A DNA stretch of 64,000 nucleotides. Origin: Streptomonospora nanhaiensis. Its GTDB lineage: Bacteria; Actinomycetota; Actinomycetes; Streptosporangiales; Streptosporangiaceae. The notes below the pieces were generated by a model. That model was not told the origin of the DNA and did not search any database. It saw only the letters and a program-made list of their open reading frames with translations. A program made the position numbers and the translations under genes. This document shows, in pieces, positions 37,279 through 51,037 of the stretch (its first letter is position 1; every line of letters starts with the position of its first letter). The DNA is taken from positions 2,356,001-2,420,000 of the forward strand of contig NZ_JACCFO010000001.1 in NCBI RefSeq assembly GCF_013410565.1, given 5' to 3'.

Positions 37279-37606
37279 CCCCCGCGCGCGGGCCCCGCCT
37301 CACCGACCCACCCCGCCGCCCGCCGCGCGGCGGCCACCGATCATCCTGGAAGGAAGCACACACCACGGGGCAAACGGCCACGCACTAAACTGACTGGGCG
37401 GTAACATGCGGGCGCGCACGACACCCGGCTCGGCGGCGCAGTCTCGCCCCGGCGACCCGCGGCGGCCACCGCGCGAGCGACGAACGAGGTGAACGAGTGA
37501 CCCTGCCCGAGGGACCCGCCGCACCGCGCCCGCTCCGCCCTCCCCGCCCACGGGCAGCCGCACACCTCGCAGCCACCCGCCACACCGCAGCCGATGGGGT
37601 AGATAC
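37279..37606. other. Upstream region of the GT4 operon with a strong ribosome site and short frame
   Basis: GAGGTGAACGA precedes a GTG at 37497, an excellent initiation site, yet its frame is not that of the glycosyltransferase; it overlaps the start of that gene and ends at 37778 without protein-like content. It may be a leader frame that feeds ribosomes to the ATG at 37607, or mark a frame error near the 5' end of the glycosyltransferase gene. No other gene is seen. Confidence 0.4.
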
Positions 37607-38884
37607 ATGCCGCACTCCGACCGCCCCCTGCGCGTCGCGCTCCTGTCCTACCGCAGCAAACCGCACTGCGGCGGCCAGGGCGTCTACGTCCGCCACCTCT
37701 CCCGCGAGCTCGCCGCGCTCGGGCACCGCGTCACCGTGTTCTCCGGCCAGCCCTACCCCGAACTCGACCCCGGCGTGATCCTGGAGAAGGTGCCCAGCCT
37801 CGACCTCTACAACGACGAGGCGCCCTTCACCACCCCGCCCCTGCGGCAGTGGCGCGACTGGATCGACGTGCTGGAGGTCACCACCATGTGGACCGCCGGC
37901 TTCCCCGAACCCCTCACCTTCTCGCTGCGGGCGCTGCGCGAACTCCGCCGCCGCGCCGCCGAGTTCGACGTCGTCCACGACAACCAGACCCTGGGCTACG
38001 GCCAACTCGGCATCCCCGCCGCCGGCCTGCCCCTGGTCACCACCATCCACCACCCCATCACCGTGGACCGCCGCATCGAGGTCGAGCAGGCCACCGGCTG
38101 GCAGCGCCTCACCAAGCGCCGCTGGTACAGCTTCGTGGGCATGCAGGGCCGGGTCGCCCGCCGCGTCCGGCCCATCCTGGTGCCCTCGCGCTCCTCGGCC
38201 GACGACATCGTCCGCGAGTTCGGCGTGCGCCGCTCCGCCGTCGAGATCGTCCCCCTGGGCGTCGACACCCGCTACTTCCGCCCCCACGCCGACACCCCCC
38301 GGGTGCCCGGCCGGCTCGTCTGCGTGGCCAGCGCCGACAGCCCCCTCAAGGGCGTCGCCACCCTGCTGCGCGCCACCGCCAAGCTCGCCACCGAACGCGA
38401 CGTCACCCTCACCGTGGTCAGCCGGCCCACCCCCGGCGGCCCCACCGACCGCCTCGTGGACGAACTGAGCCTGCGCGACCGCGTCACCTTCGTCAGCGGC
38501 ATCGACGACACCGCCCTGGCCCGCCTGCTCGCCGAAGCCGAGGTCGCCGTCGTGCCGTCCTTCTACGAGGGCTTCTCCCTGCCGGCGGTCGAGGCCATGG
38601 CCTGCGGCACCCCCCTGGTCGCCAGCCGCGCCGGCGCCATCCCCGAGGTCGTGGGCCCCGACGGCGAGGCCGCCCGCCTCACCACACCCGGGGACCCCGA
38701 GGAGCTGGCCGCCGCGATCGCCGACCTGCTCGACGACCCCGACCGCCGCGCGGCCATGGGCGAAGCCGCCTGGAACCGCGTCCAGCAGCGCTTCACCTGG
38801 CGCGCGGTCGCCGAGTCCACCGCCCGCCAGTACGCCGCCGCCATCGCCGCCGCGCCGCGCCGCGCGGGCGCGCCCCGACCGTGA
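37607..38884 (+). CDS. Glycosyltransferase family 4
   Basis: 425 aa GT-B enzyme. N-terminal Rossmann domain with the acceptor glycine loop KPHCGGQGVYVRHLSRELA; C-terminal domain with VPLGVDTRYFRP and the GT4 E-x7-E motif YEGFSLPAVEAMACG (about 320-334). A retaining transferase using a nucleotide sugar; donor and acceptor unknown. First gene of a three-gene operon with a methyltransferase (25-base gap) and a six-hairpin protein (overlap). ATG 37607 with only GGGG upstream. Confidence 0.93.
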   Translation: MPHSDRPLRVALLSYRSKPHCGGQGVYVRHLSRELAALGHRVTVFSGQPYPELDPGVILEKVPSLDLYNDEAPFTTPPLRQWRDWIDVLEVTTMWTAGFPEPLTFSLRALRELRRRAAEFDVVHDNQTLGYGQLGIPAAGLPLVTTIHHPITVDRRIEVEQATGWQRLTKRRWYSFVGMQGRVARRVRPILVPSRSSADDIVREFGVRRSAVEIVPLGVDTRYFRPHADTPRVPGRLVCVASADSPLKGVATLLRATAKLATERDVTLTVVSRPTPGGPTDRLVDELSLRDRVTFVSGIDDTALARLLAEAEVAVVPSFYEGFSLPAVEAMACGTPLVASRAGAIPEVVGPDGEAARLTTPGDPEELAAAIADLLDDPDRRAAMGEAAWNRVQQRFTWRAVAESTARQYAAAIAAAPRRAGAPRP

Positions 38885-38909
38885 CCGGCACGAACCCAAG
38901 GAGCCAGCA

Positions 38910-39644
38910 CTGATCACCGTCGACTTCACCCTGCTGCCCGTCGGCCCCGGCGACCGGGTCCTCGACCTCGGCTGCGGCGGCGGCCGGCACGCCTTCGAGG
39001 TCTACCGGCGCGGCGCCGACATCGTGGCCTTCGACCAGAACGAGAACGACCTCGCCGCCGTCGCCGACATGTTCGCGGCCATGCGCGCCGAGGGCGAGGC
39101 CCCCGCCGACGCCACCGCCGAGACCGTCAAGGGCGACGCCCTGGCCATGCCCTTCGACGACGGCGCCTTCGACCGCGTCATCGCCGCCGAGATCTTCGAG
39201 CACATCCCGCACGACACCGCCGCCATGGCCGAGCTGTACCGGGTGCTGCGCCCGGGCGGCATCGCCGCCGTGACCGTGCCCAGCTGGCTGCCCGAGCGGC
39301 TGTGCTGGGCGCTGTCGGAGGAGTACCACACCAACGAGGGCGGCCACATCCGCATCTACACCCGCGCCGAACTGGAGGCCAAGCTCAAGGCCGCCGGGTT
39401 CGCCGTCGGCCCCCACCACCACGCCCACGCCCTCCACTCCCCCTACTGGTGGATCAAGTGCGCCGTGGGCCCCTCCAACGACGACCACCCCCTGGCCGCC
39501 GCCTACCACCGGCTGCTGGTGTGGGACATGATGCGCGCCCCCGCGCTCACCCGCACCGCCGAACGCCTCCTCAACCCCGCCATCGGCAAGAGCGTCGTGG
39601 TCTACGTGCGCAAGCCCCTCGCCGACGCCGGGCGCCGCGGATGA
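38910..39644 (+). CDS. Class I SAM-dependent methyltransferase, probable CUG start
   Basis: 244 aa from CTG 38910. Motif I DRVLDLGCGGGRHAFE, motif II region GDALAMPFDDGAFDRVI, post-motif LYRVLRPGGIAAVTVP. Starting at the first conventional codon (GTG 39024) would remove motif I, the SAM-binding loop, so translation must begin earlier. AAGGAG at 38898-38903 sits six bases before CTG 38910, and that start gives a family-like N terminus. No ATG/GTG/TTG is available after the preceding gene's stop. Its stop overlaps the next ATG. Confidence 0.88.
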   Translation: MITVDFTLLPVGPGDRVLDLGCGGGRHAFEVYRRGADIVAFDQNENDLAAVADMFAAMRAEGEAPADATAETVKGDALAMPFDDGAFDRVIAAEIFEHIPHDTAAMAELYRVLRPGGIAAVTVPSWLPERLCWALSEEYHTNEGGHIRIYTRAELEAKLKAAGFAVGPHHHAHALHSPYWWIKCAVGPSNDDHPLAAAYHRLLVWDMMRAPALTRTAERLLNPAIGKSVVVYVRKPLADAGRRG

Positions 39645-40768
39645 GCCGCGCCGAACCCCGCACCGCGCCCGACTTCCCCGGCGCGCCCGCGCACCGCGCC
39701 GGCGCCGTGCCCGAACTCCCCGGCGTGCTCACCGCCGCCGACGTCCTGGCCTCGGCCGGCTACCTGCTCGGCGCGCAGCGGCCCGACGGCGCCATCCCGT
39801 GGTTCCCCGGCGGCCACACCGACGTCTGGGACCATGTCGAGTGCGCCATGGCCCTCACCGCCGCCGGCCACACCGACGCCGCCCGCCGCGCCTACCGGTG
39901 GCTGGGCACGGTCCAACTCCCCGACGGCTCCTGGCCCGCCAAGCTCCGCCAGAACACCCCCGCCAGCCCGCTGCGCGAGGCCAACCACGCGGCCTACCCG
40001 GCGGTGGGGCTGTGGCACTACCTCCTCGTCACCGGCGACGCCGCGTTCGCCGCCGCCCTGTGGCCGACCGTGCGCGCCGGCGTGGAGTTCGCGCTGGGCC
40101 TGCGCACCGAGCGCGGCGAGATCCGCTGGGCGCGCGACTCCGCCGGCCGCGCCGGGGACCACGCGCTGCTCACCGCCTGCGCCAGCATCCACCACGGCCT
40201 GCGCTGCGGCGCCGCGCTGGGCGAGCGGCTCGGCAGCCCCCAGCCCGAGTGGGAATTGGCCGCCGCCCGGCTGGGCCACCTGGTCGCCGAGCACGAGTCG
40301 GTCTTCGCCGACCGCTCCCGCTACTCCATGGACTGGTACTACCCCGTCCTGGGCGGCGCGGTGCGCGGCGAGGCCGCCCTTCGGCGGCTGGCCGACCGCT
40401 GGGACACGTTCGTGGTGCCGGGGCTGGGCATCCGCTGCGTCAGCGACCAGCCCTGGGTGACCGGCGCCGAGACCTGCGAACTGGTGCTCGCCCTGGCCGC
40501 CGTCGGCGACACCGAGCGCGCCACCGCGCTGCTCGCCGACATGCAGCACCTGCGCGACACCGACGACGGCGCCTACTGGACCGGCTACCAGTTCGCCGAG
40601 GACGTGCGCTGGCCGGTGGAGCGCAGCACCTGGACCTCGGCCGCCGTCATCCTGGCCGCCGACGCCCTGTCGGCCACCACACCCGGCGCCCGGGTGTTCA
40701 CCGCCCACCCGCCGGTGGCCGCCGACCCCGAGCCCGCCGGCTGCGGCTGCCCGGCCCTGGTGCGCTAG
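39641..40768 (+). CDS. Six-hairpin/terpenoid-toroid-like protein (often named prenyltransferase)
   Basis: 375 aa. Repeated alpha-hairpin motifs: YLLGAQRPDGAIPWFPGGHTD, WLGTVQLPDGSWPAKL and MQHLRDTDDGAYWTGYQF resemble the QW/DG repeats of (alpha/alpha)6 barrels shared by squalene-cyclase-like proteins and glycosidases. Conserved WDHVECAMAL and YSMDWYYPVLGGA. It ends in CGCPALVR, two cysteines near the C terminus. The database name prenyltransferase is by fold; a glycan-acting role is equally possible beside a glycosyltransferase. ATG overlaps the methyltransferase stop (ATGA). Confidence 0.82.
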   Translation: MSRAEPRTAPDFPGAPAHRAGAVPELPGVLTAADVLASAGYLLGAQRPDGAIPWFPGGHTDVWDHVECAMALTAAGHTDAARRAYRWLGTVQLPDGSWPAKLRQNTPASPLREANHAAYPAVGLWHYLLVTGDAAFAAALWPTVRAGVEFALGLRTERGEIRWARDSAGRAGDHALLTACASIHHGLRCGAALGERLGSPQPEWELAAARLGHLVAEHESVFADRSRYSMDWYYPVLGGAVRGEAALRRLADRWDTFVVPGLGIRCVSDQPWVTGAETCELVLALAAVGDTERATALLADMQHLRDTDDGAYWTGYQFAEDVRWPVERSTWTSAAVILAADALSATTPGARVFTAHPPVAADPEPAGCGCPALVR

Positions 40769-40840
40769 CGGGGCCGCGCCCGGCCCGCCGCTCCTTCGTC
40801 CTGTCCCGGCGCTCCGGCACCCCCACATCCACCGCCCCCC

Positions 40841-40888
40841 GCACACGACTGCCCGGCCCCCGCGAACGGGGACCGGGCAGTCGTGTGC
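40841..40888. terminator. Bidirectional terminator between operon and PBP gene
   Basis: 22-bp arms with one mismatch (GCACACGACTGCCCGG... / ...CCGGGCAGTCGTGTGC) and a CGAA tetraloop. It serves both converging transcripts. Confidence 0.85.
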
Positions 40889-40950
40889 GGTGTGCGCGGC
40901 GTGCGCGCCGAGGCCGGGCGGCGGCCGGGACGGCCGCCCCCGGCCGCCGC

Positions 40951-43900
40951 CTACTGGGGCGGCGGCGGCTCCGAGCCGGGGTCGGCCGGCGGTGTGAACG
41001 GCGGCGGGAACTCCGGCTCCTCGGGGAGCGTGGTCTCGGGCACCTCGGGCTCCGGCGGCGGGACGGGCTCGGTCTCCTCGGGCCGGGCCTCCTGCTCCAC
41101 CGGGGACGGCGGCGCGGAGGTCCCCGGCTCCGGGGTGGCCACGTCCGGCGCGAGGTCGTGCACCTGGCCGCCGTAGTCGGGCGCCGGGAACTCCTTGACG
41201 TCCTTGCCCTCCATGGCCTGGGTCATGAAGTTCCGCCAGATGGTCGCCGGCAGCGAACCGCCGGTCAGCGACCCCCAGCCGGGCATGGAGAACGGCTGGT
41301 TGTTGCCGTTGTAGACACCCACCGCCGTGGACAGCTGCGGTGTGTAGCCCGCGAACCACGCCGCCACGTAGTTGTCGGTGGTGCCGGTCTTGCCCGCCAC
41401 CGGCCGCCCGTCGGGCAGCGCGGCCGAGGTACCGGTACCGCCGGTCACGACCTGCTGGAGCGCGTAGCTGACGTTGGCGGCGGTCTCCTCGCTGACCGCC
41501 TGGTTGCGCTCGGGCTCGGGGCGCTCGTTCTCACCGTCCTTGTTGACGATCTCGCGCACGACGTGGGCCTCGATGTGCTCGCCGCCGTTGGCGAAGGTGC
41601 CGAACCCGCTGGCCTGGTCGATCGGGCGCACGTTGGTGACGCCCAGCGCGATCGTCGGCACGACCTGCTCGTCCTTGATCATGGACTCGGGAATGCCGAC
41701 GTCGTAGGCGGTCTGGCGGACGTTGTCCACCCCGACCTCCTGGGCCAGCTGCACGTAGCCGGTGTTCAGCGACTCCCGCGTGGCGTCGACCAGGGTCATC
41801 GGTCCGTAGCTGGCGTCGCCGTAGTTGGCGATGGAGCTGCCCTCCACCGTGATGGGCGAGCTGCCGTCCACGACGCTGTTCAGGCTGTAGCCGTTCTCCA
41901 GCGCGGTGGCCAGCACGTAGGGCTTGAACGACGACCCGGCCTGGGCCGAGCCGTTGAACGCGCTGTCGTACTGGTTCTCCATGTAGTCCTTGCCGCCGTA
42001 GAAGCCCACGACCTCACCGGTGGAGGGCTCGATGGCGGTCAGCCCGGCCTGGACGCCCTCGGGCATCGCGTCGACGTCGACCGACTGCTCGACGGCCTCC
42101 TGCGCCGCCTCCATCAGGTCCTGGTCGAACGTGGTGATGATCTTGTAGCCGCCGCGGTTGATGTTGTCCTCGGTGTAGCCCAGCTCCTCCAGCTCCTTGA
42201 TGGCCTGCTGGAGCATGTAGCCCTTGTACCCGCTCAGGTCGGTGCTGTTGGCGGGGCGCTGGGCCTTGGGCTCGGGGAACTCCATCTCACCGGCCTCGGC
42301 CTCGCTGATGGAGCCGGTCTCGACCATGCCGTCGACGACGTACTGCCAGCGCTGCTCCATCTCGGGCGTGGTGTTGCTGTCGGCCTGGCCGTAGAGGGTC
42401 GGCTGCTGGATCGCCGCCGCCAGGAACGCGGCCTCGGCGGCCGTCAGCTCGCCGACGTCCTTGTGGTAGTACGCCTGGGCGGCGGACTGGATGCCGTAGG
42501 CGTTGCGGCCGAAGTAGATGGTGTTGAGGTACTGCTCCATCACCCACTTCTTGTCCATGTCCGGGGACTGGTCGACCTTCAGCGCGATGATGATCTCCTG
42601 CAGCTTGCGGGAGATCGTCTGGTCGCGGCTGACGCCCTCGAAGTAGTTGCGGACGAACTGCTGGGTGATCGTGGAGCCGCCCTGCACCTGCTGGCCGGTG
42701 ACGGTGAACCACACGGCGCGGATGGTGCCGGTGAGCGAGACGCCCGGGGAGGTCCAGTAGTCGCGGTCCTCGGCCGAGATGACCGCGTCCTGGACGTGCA
42801 TGGGGATCTGGTCGTAGTCGACCGGGTCGCGGTCCACGCCGCGCTCGGCGAACTGCGTCTCGCCGTCGGCGTAGTAGAAGGTGGAGCCCTGGTCGACGGC
42901 CTCCTGCTTGGCCACGTCGGGCACGGGGATGGTCGCGTAGGCGATCCCGAAGCCGCCGAGCACGAGCACGGCCATGAGCCCCACGCCGACCAGGCCGACG
43001 CGGGTGATCCGCCACCACAGCGGCTTCTTGGGCTTCAGCTCGTTGCCGCGCTTTTTCGGGCCCTTGGGGCCCGTGGGTCCCGCGGGACCCGCGGCGCCCT
43101 TGGGCTTGCGCGGTCCCCGACCGGGACGCAGCGGTATGCCGCCGCCGCCCGAACGGGCGGAGTGCGGCTGATCGCCGGGGTCACCGGCACCGCCGGTACC
43201 GCCGGAGGAGCCGTCACCGGGCCCGCCGGGCGTACCCGCGCCACCGGACCCGCCGGTGGGGGGAAGGCCCGCCCCGCCGCCCTGGCCCGCGGAGGCCGCT
43301 CCGGCGGCAGCTGCGGCGCCCGCCGCTCCGGCGGCACCGGCCGCGCCGGCGTTGCGGGCGCCCGGCCACGGCTTGAAGGCGTCGGCGACGCTGGAGCGCT
43401 TGGGCGGCTCGCTCCGCGACTCGGCGGAGGGCGCGGTCGGCGGCGCCGCCTCGTCCGCGCCGCCGCCGGGGGCGGTGTCGTCGCCGGACGAGAGGTACGG
43501 CGACTGGACGGTCCGCTCCTCCGGGGGCTGGAAGGTCGGGGTGCGGCGCTGGGTCTGCGGATCGTCGGCGCCCTCGGAGCGCGCGGCCGAGGCGGCGGGG
43601 TCGGCGGAGGAAGCGGAGGAGCCTTCGGAGGAGGCGGGGGTTTCCGGGGAGGAGGAGGCGGAGGATGCGGAAGACGCTGAGGAGCCTTCGGCGGCGGTTC
43701 CCGCGACAGCGGCGGCCGAGGCGCCCGAAGCGGGGGCTGCGGAGGTGGGGGCCGCGTCCGGCTCGCCCGGCGCCGAGGCGCTGGGGCCCGGCAGCTCGGG
43801 GGCGAGGGGGGCCTCGACCGTGTCGGCGCCCTGGTCGGTACCGGCCTTCTCCGCCGGGCCGGTCTCCGAGCGCCGCGGCTCGCCCTCGGCACCGGAGTCC

Positions 43901-44730
43901 TCGTCGTACTCCGCGTAGAACGGCTTCTGCGCGCCGGGGTCCTCCTCGTAGTAGGAGGCGGTGGGCTCACCGGAGCCGCACTCGCCGACGGGGGCCGGGT
44001 CGGCGGTCGGGGCCGCGGCGTCGTCGGCCTCGGGCGAGGCGGGCCCCGCCTGCGCGGGCTCGTCGGCGGGGGTCTCCGCGGGGGCGCGCCAGGCGCTGCG
44101 GTCGCCGCCCAGGTCGAAGCCCTGCTCGGCGAGGCTGCGGGCGACCCGGTCACGGAAGAAGCTGCCGCTGTCCTTGAAGGCGCTGGCCCCGGAGGCCGAG
44201 GCGGCGGCCGCGCCGGCGGACTCGTCCGCGCCGGCGGCCGGTTCGTCCGGCTCCGCGGTCTTTGCGGGCTTCTCGGTGTCCGCGGCGGCCGCGGACCCGG
44301 AGGACGGGGCGTCGTCGCCGCGGGCAGCGGAACCGGAAGCGGGGCCGGCGCCCGGCCCGCCTTCGGCGGGGTCGGCACCGGGCTCGCCGGGGCGCGCGGA
44401 ACCGGCGGACGCCCGCTCGGCGCCCGCCTCGGCCTCCGGCTGCTCGACCGGCTGCCGCTCCGCGGCCTCCCCCTTGTCGGCCGAGGGCTGCTGCGGCAGG
44501 TCTTCGTCCTTCTTCCGGGAGGTGTCGTCACTCTCGTTCATCATCGAGGCACCATCGTGTCTGCTCACACGGTCGTCGATCTCTTTGCCAGAATCGCGCC
44601 CAGCGGGGCCGTCCCCGCGCGCGGCTTCCCCCGTTGTACGACCATCGTCATCGGGCGTTTCGGTGTGGTGGCGCGGTGTGCTCTTACCGTCGCCGTCGGT
44701 GCTGTCACTCAGTTGGCTGCCCCCTGGCAC
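40951..44730 (-). CDS. Bifunctional class A penicillin-binding protein with giant cytoplasmic tail
   Basis: 1259 aa as annotated. Residues 1 to about 575 are acidic, Ser/Ala/Pro/Gly-rich and probably disordered, ending in a collagen-like GPAGPTGPKGPKKRGN. Then a membrane anchor (RVGLVGVGLMAVLVLGGFGIA), GT51 transglycosylase (SAEDRDYW, GGSTITQQFVRNYF, EQYLNTIYFGRNAYGIQ) and transpeptidase with SSFK, SLN and KTGTT motifs; a Pro/Glu tail follows. It polymerises and cross-links peptidoglycan outside the membrane. The start is uncertain: GTG 44730, a CTG at 44709 with AGGGGG upstream, or ATG 44544 after a weaker-bias stretch. Confidence 0.94.
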   Translation of the reverse strand: MPGGSQLSDSTDGDGKSTPRHHTETPDDDGRTTGEAARGDGPAGRDSGKEIDDRVSRHDGASMMNESDDTSRKKDEDLPQQPSADKGEAAERQPVEQPEAEAGAERASAGSARPGEPGADPAEGGPGAGPASGSAARGDDAPSSGSAAAADTEKPAKTAEPDEPAAGADESAGAAAASASGASAFKDSGSFFRDRVARSLAEQGFDLGGDRSAWRAPAETPADEPAQAGPASPEADDAAAPTADPAPVGECGSGEPTASYYEEDPGAQKPFYAEYDEDSGAEGEPRRSETGPAEKAGTDQGADTVEAPLAPELPGPSASAPGEPDAAPTSAAPASGASAAAVAGTAAEGSSASSASSASSSPETPASSEGSSASSADPAASAARSEGADDPQTQRRTPTFQPPEERTVQSPYLSSGDDTAPGGGADEAAPPTAPSAESRSEPPKRSSVADAFKPWPGARNAGAAGAAGAAGAAAAAGAASAGQGGGAGLPPTGGSGGAGTPGGPGDGSSGGTGGAGDPGDQPHSARSGGGGIPLRPGRGPRKPKGAAGPAGPTGPKGPKKRGNELKPKKPLWWRITRVGLVGVGLMAVLVLGGFGIAYATIPVPDVAKQEAVDQGSTFYYADGETQFAERGVDRDPVDYDQIPMHVQDAVISAEDRDYWTSPGVSLTGTIRAVWFTVTGQQVQGGSTITQQFVRNYFEGVSRDQTISRKLQEIIIALKVDQSPDMDKKWVMEQYLNTIYFGRNAYGIQSAAQAYYHKDVGELTAAEAAFLAAAIQQPTLYGQADSNTTPEMEQRWQYVVDGMVETGSISEAEAGEMEFPEPKAQRPANSTDLSGYKGYMLQQAIKELEELGYTEDNINRGGYKIITTFDQDLMEAAQEAVEQSVDVDAMPEGVQAGLTAIEPSTGEVVGFYGGKDYMENQYDSAFNGSAQAGSSFKPYVLATALENGYSLNSVVDGSSPITVEGSSIANYGDASYGPMTLVDATRESLNTGYVQLAQEVGVDNVRQTAYDVGIPESMIKDEQVVPTIALGVTNVRPIDQASGFGTFANGGEHIEAHVVREIVNKDGENERPEPERNQAVSEETAANVSYALQQVVTGGTGTSAALPDGRPVAGKTGTTDNYVAAWFAGYTPQLSTAVGVYNGNNQPFSMPGWGSLTGGSLPATIWRNFMTQAMEGKDVKEFPAPDYGGQVHDLAPDVATPEPGTSAPPSPVEQEARPEETEPVPPPEPEVPETTLPEEPEFPPPFTPPADPGSEPPPPQ

Positions 44731-45057
44731 TCTCGAATCGCCCGACTTGCATCACTCGTGAATAAGACGCCTGAACAGGCCGAATCGTTCAACACGAACT
44801 TGTTAAGTTCGGCGCTACGGGGGAGGTTGCTGACGCCCGCTCAACACGATACCCGCCCCCTCTGCCCGCCTTACCACGCGGACAGCCGGCGAAAGGTGCA
44901 GCCGACATCACAAGGGTCGCCAATCCACCACAGAAAGTGACGATCCAGCGGAGTGGGTAACCGTGGGTGTTCGCCAAACCCATCGTGGCCTGGCCGGGCT
45001 CAGCGCCGAGGCAGGGGGCCGGCGGAATCCGGACGTTCCGCAGCGTCGAAATAGACA
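44731..45057. promoter_or_regulatory. PBP upstream region with 17-bp inverted repeat
   Basis: At 44795-44811 is CGAACTT-GTT-AAGTTCG, a perfect 7-bp inverted repeat, 65 bases before the annotated PBP start; operator-like. The remainder holds the PBP promoter (not identified) and the tail of the rrn transcript. No gene supported. Confidence 0.45.
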
Positions 45058-45094
45058 CAAAAAAAGGGGGGACTCCTTATACAGGAGTCCCCCC
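45058..45094 (-). terminator. Intrinsic terminator of the rrn operon
   Basis: Minus strand: TGGGGGGACTCCT / AGGAGTCCCCCC, 12-bp perfect arms with a 5-base loop, followed directly by T7. It starts 9 bases after the 5S RNA. A textbook rho-independent terminator, rare in such GC-rich DNA. Confidence 0.95.
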
Positions 45095-45102
45095 AAAGTG
45101 AA

Positions 45103-45219
45103 TTGCGGCAGCAACCTACTCTCCCACCCCACAACAGGGCAGTACCATCAGCGTAAAGAGGCTTAACGACCGGGTTCGGAAAGAGACCGGGTGTGACCCT
45201 CCCACCATAACCACCGCAA
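45103..45219 (-). rRNA. rrf: 5S ribosomal RNA
   Basis: 117 nt; the ends pair as TTGCGG / CCGCAA. Contains the conserved GGGAGGGTCACACCCGGTCTC and CCGAACCCGGTCGTTAAGCC blocks of actinobacterial 5S. 86-nt spacer to 23S. Confidence 0.95.
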
Positions 45220-45305
45220 ACCCAACCCCCACACCCACCAACAAAGCAGGCCCAGGGAAAACCAAAAACAATGAACAGTGTGCGCGAACACCCAGCATCC
45301 ATGGC

Positions 45306-50249
<4,944 letters not shown>

Positions 50250-50368
50250 AGGTCTTCAATCCTGACCGGCCCACCCACACAGGGCGGACCCATCAAAGGA
50301 ACCCCGAACACCCGAGGGTGTTCAACGGGGCCAAAACAAACATGGCACAAAGAATGTCATACACGCGC

Positions 50369-50382
50369 TGTTGAGTTCTCAA
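50369..50382 (-). promoter_or_regulatory. Conserved actinobacterial rrn leader element
   Basis: Minus strand TTGAGAACTCAACA, the motif found in rrn leaders of mycobacteria and streptomycetes about 120 bases before 16S, thought to act in antitermination or processing. Confidence 0.7.
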
Positions 50383-50494
50383 GAAGCAACCGCTCACCGG
50401 GTACAAACCCCGAACCCACTCAATCGGCAGGCCCGCAAAGGCTCTTCCCCCACGGGGCGGATCAATCTCCGCGTTTCCGCTTTGTTGTGTCTTC

Positions 50495-50523
50495 ACGCTA
50501 TCAGGCGCCCGGCAAACCGCCAA
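50495..50523 (-). promoter_or_regulatory. Candidate rrn promoter
   Basis: Minus strand TTGGCG (50523-50518), 17-base spacer, TAGCGT (50500-50495), a TTG-n3/TAnnnT pair of the housekeeping sigma type, 246 bases before 16S. rrn operons often have several promoters; others may lie in 50524-51037, where I see no gene. Confidence 0.5.
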
Positions 50524-51037
50524 ATCGACGATTTTCGTTCTTTCGACAACGCGAATGCGTCCACCACGTAACCGCACTTTATCCACGACGACGCCGCCAC
50601 GAGCGGCTTTTCGTCGCAGTGTGGTTCGGGTTCCCACTCCCATCGGTGGCGGAACAAACCGTCCACCGTGTTCGAGCGAGACTCTCGTCCAGTGCCGCGC
50701 GACGCCCGCCTGGGCGGTCATCGCACGTGAACTTTGTGAGGGACTCGGCCGACCGCCCATCCCAGGGGGGATGTTCGGGGCTCGGCCTGTGCTTCCTCTA
50801 GGTTACAAGCCCGCGGACAGTGCCGCGAACCGTTTTTCCGTTGAGGCGGCGACACGGGCGGAAGTGCGCCACCGCCGCGGCCCCGAAGGTGCCGCTCCGA
50901 TGGGCTCCCGTCCGCATCAGCCCTCCACTGTAACCCGGGGGCTCGCGCATGACAAGTCCCCAGGCCAGGGCTTTGGCCAAGCCCTCACCCGGCCCCCCGC
51001 GGGGCGCCGGGCTCCGCACCGCCGCGCGGGAGCGCGG

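Noticed and set aside
39799-43680. 1293-codon open frame on the plus strand
   Set aside because: Runs out of frame through the six-hairpin gene and then antisense to the PBP gene, across a terminator; no domain visible.
43590-43690. Purine-rich GGAGGA-like run considered as clustered ribosome sites
   Set aside because: It is the antisense strand of the Ser-rich PBP tail; no starts follow in open frames.
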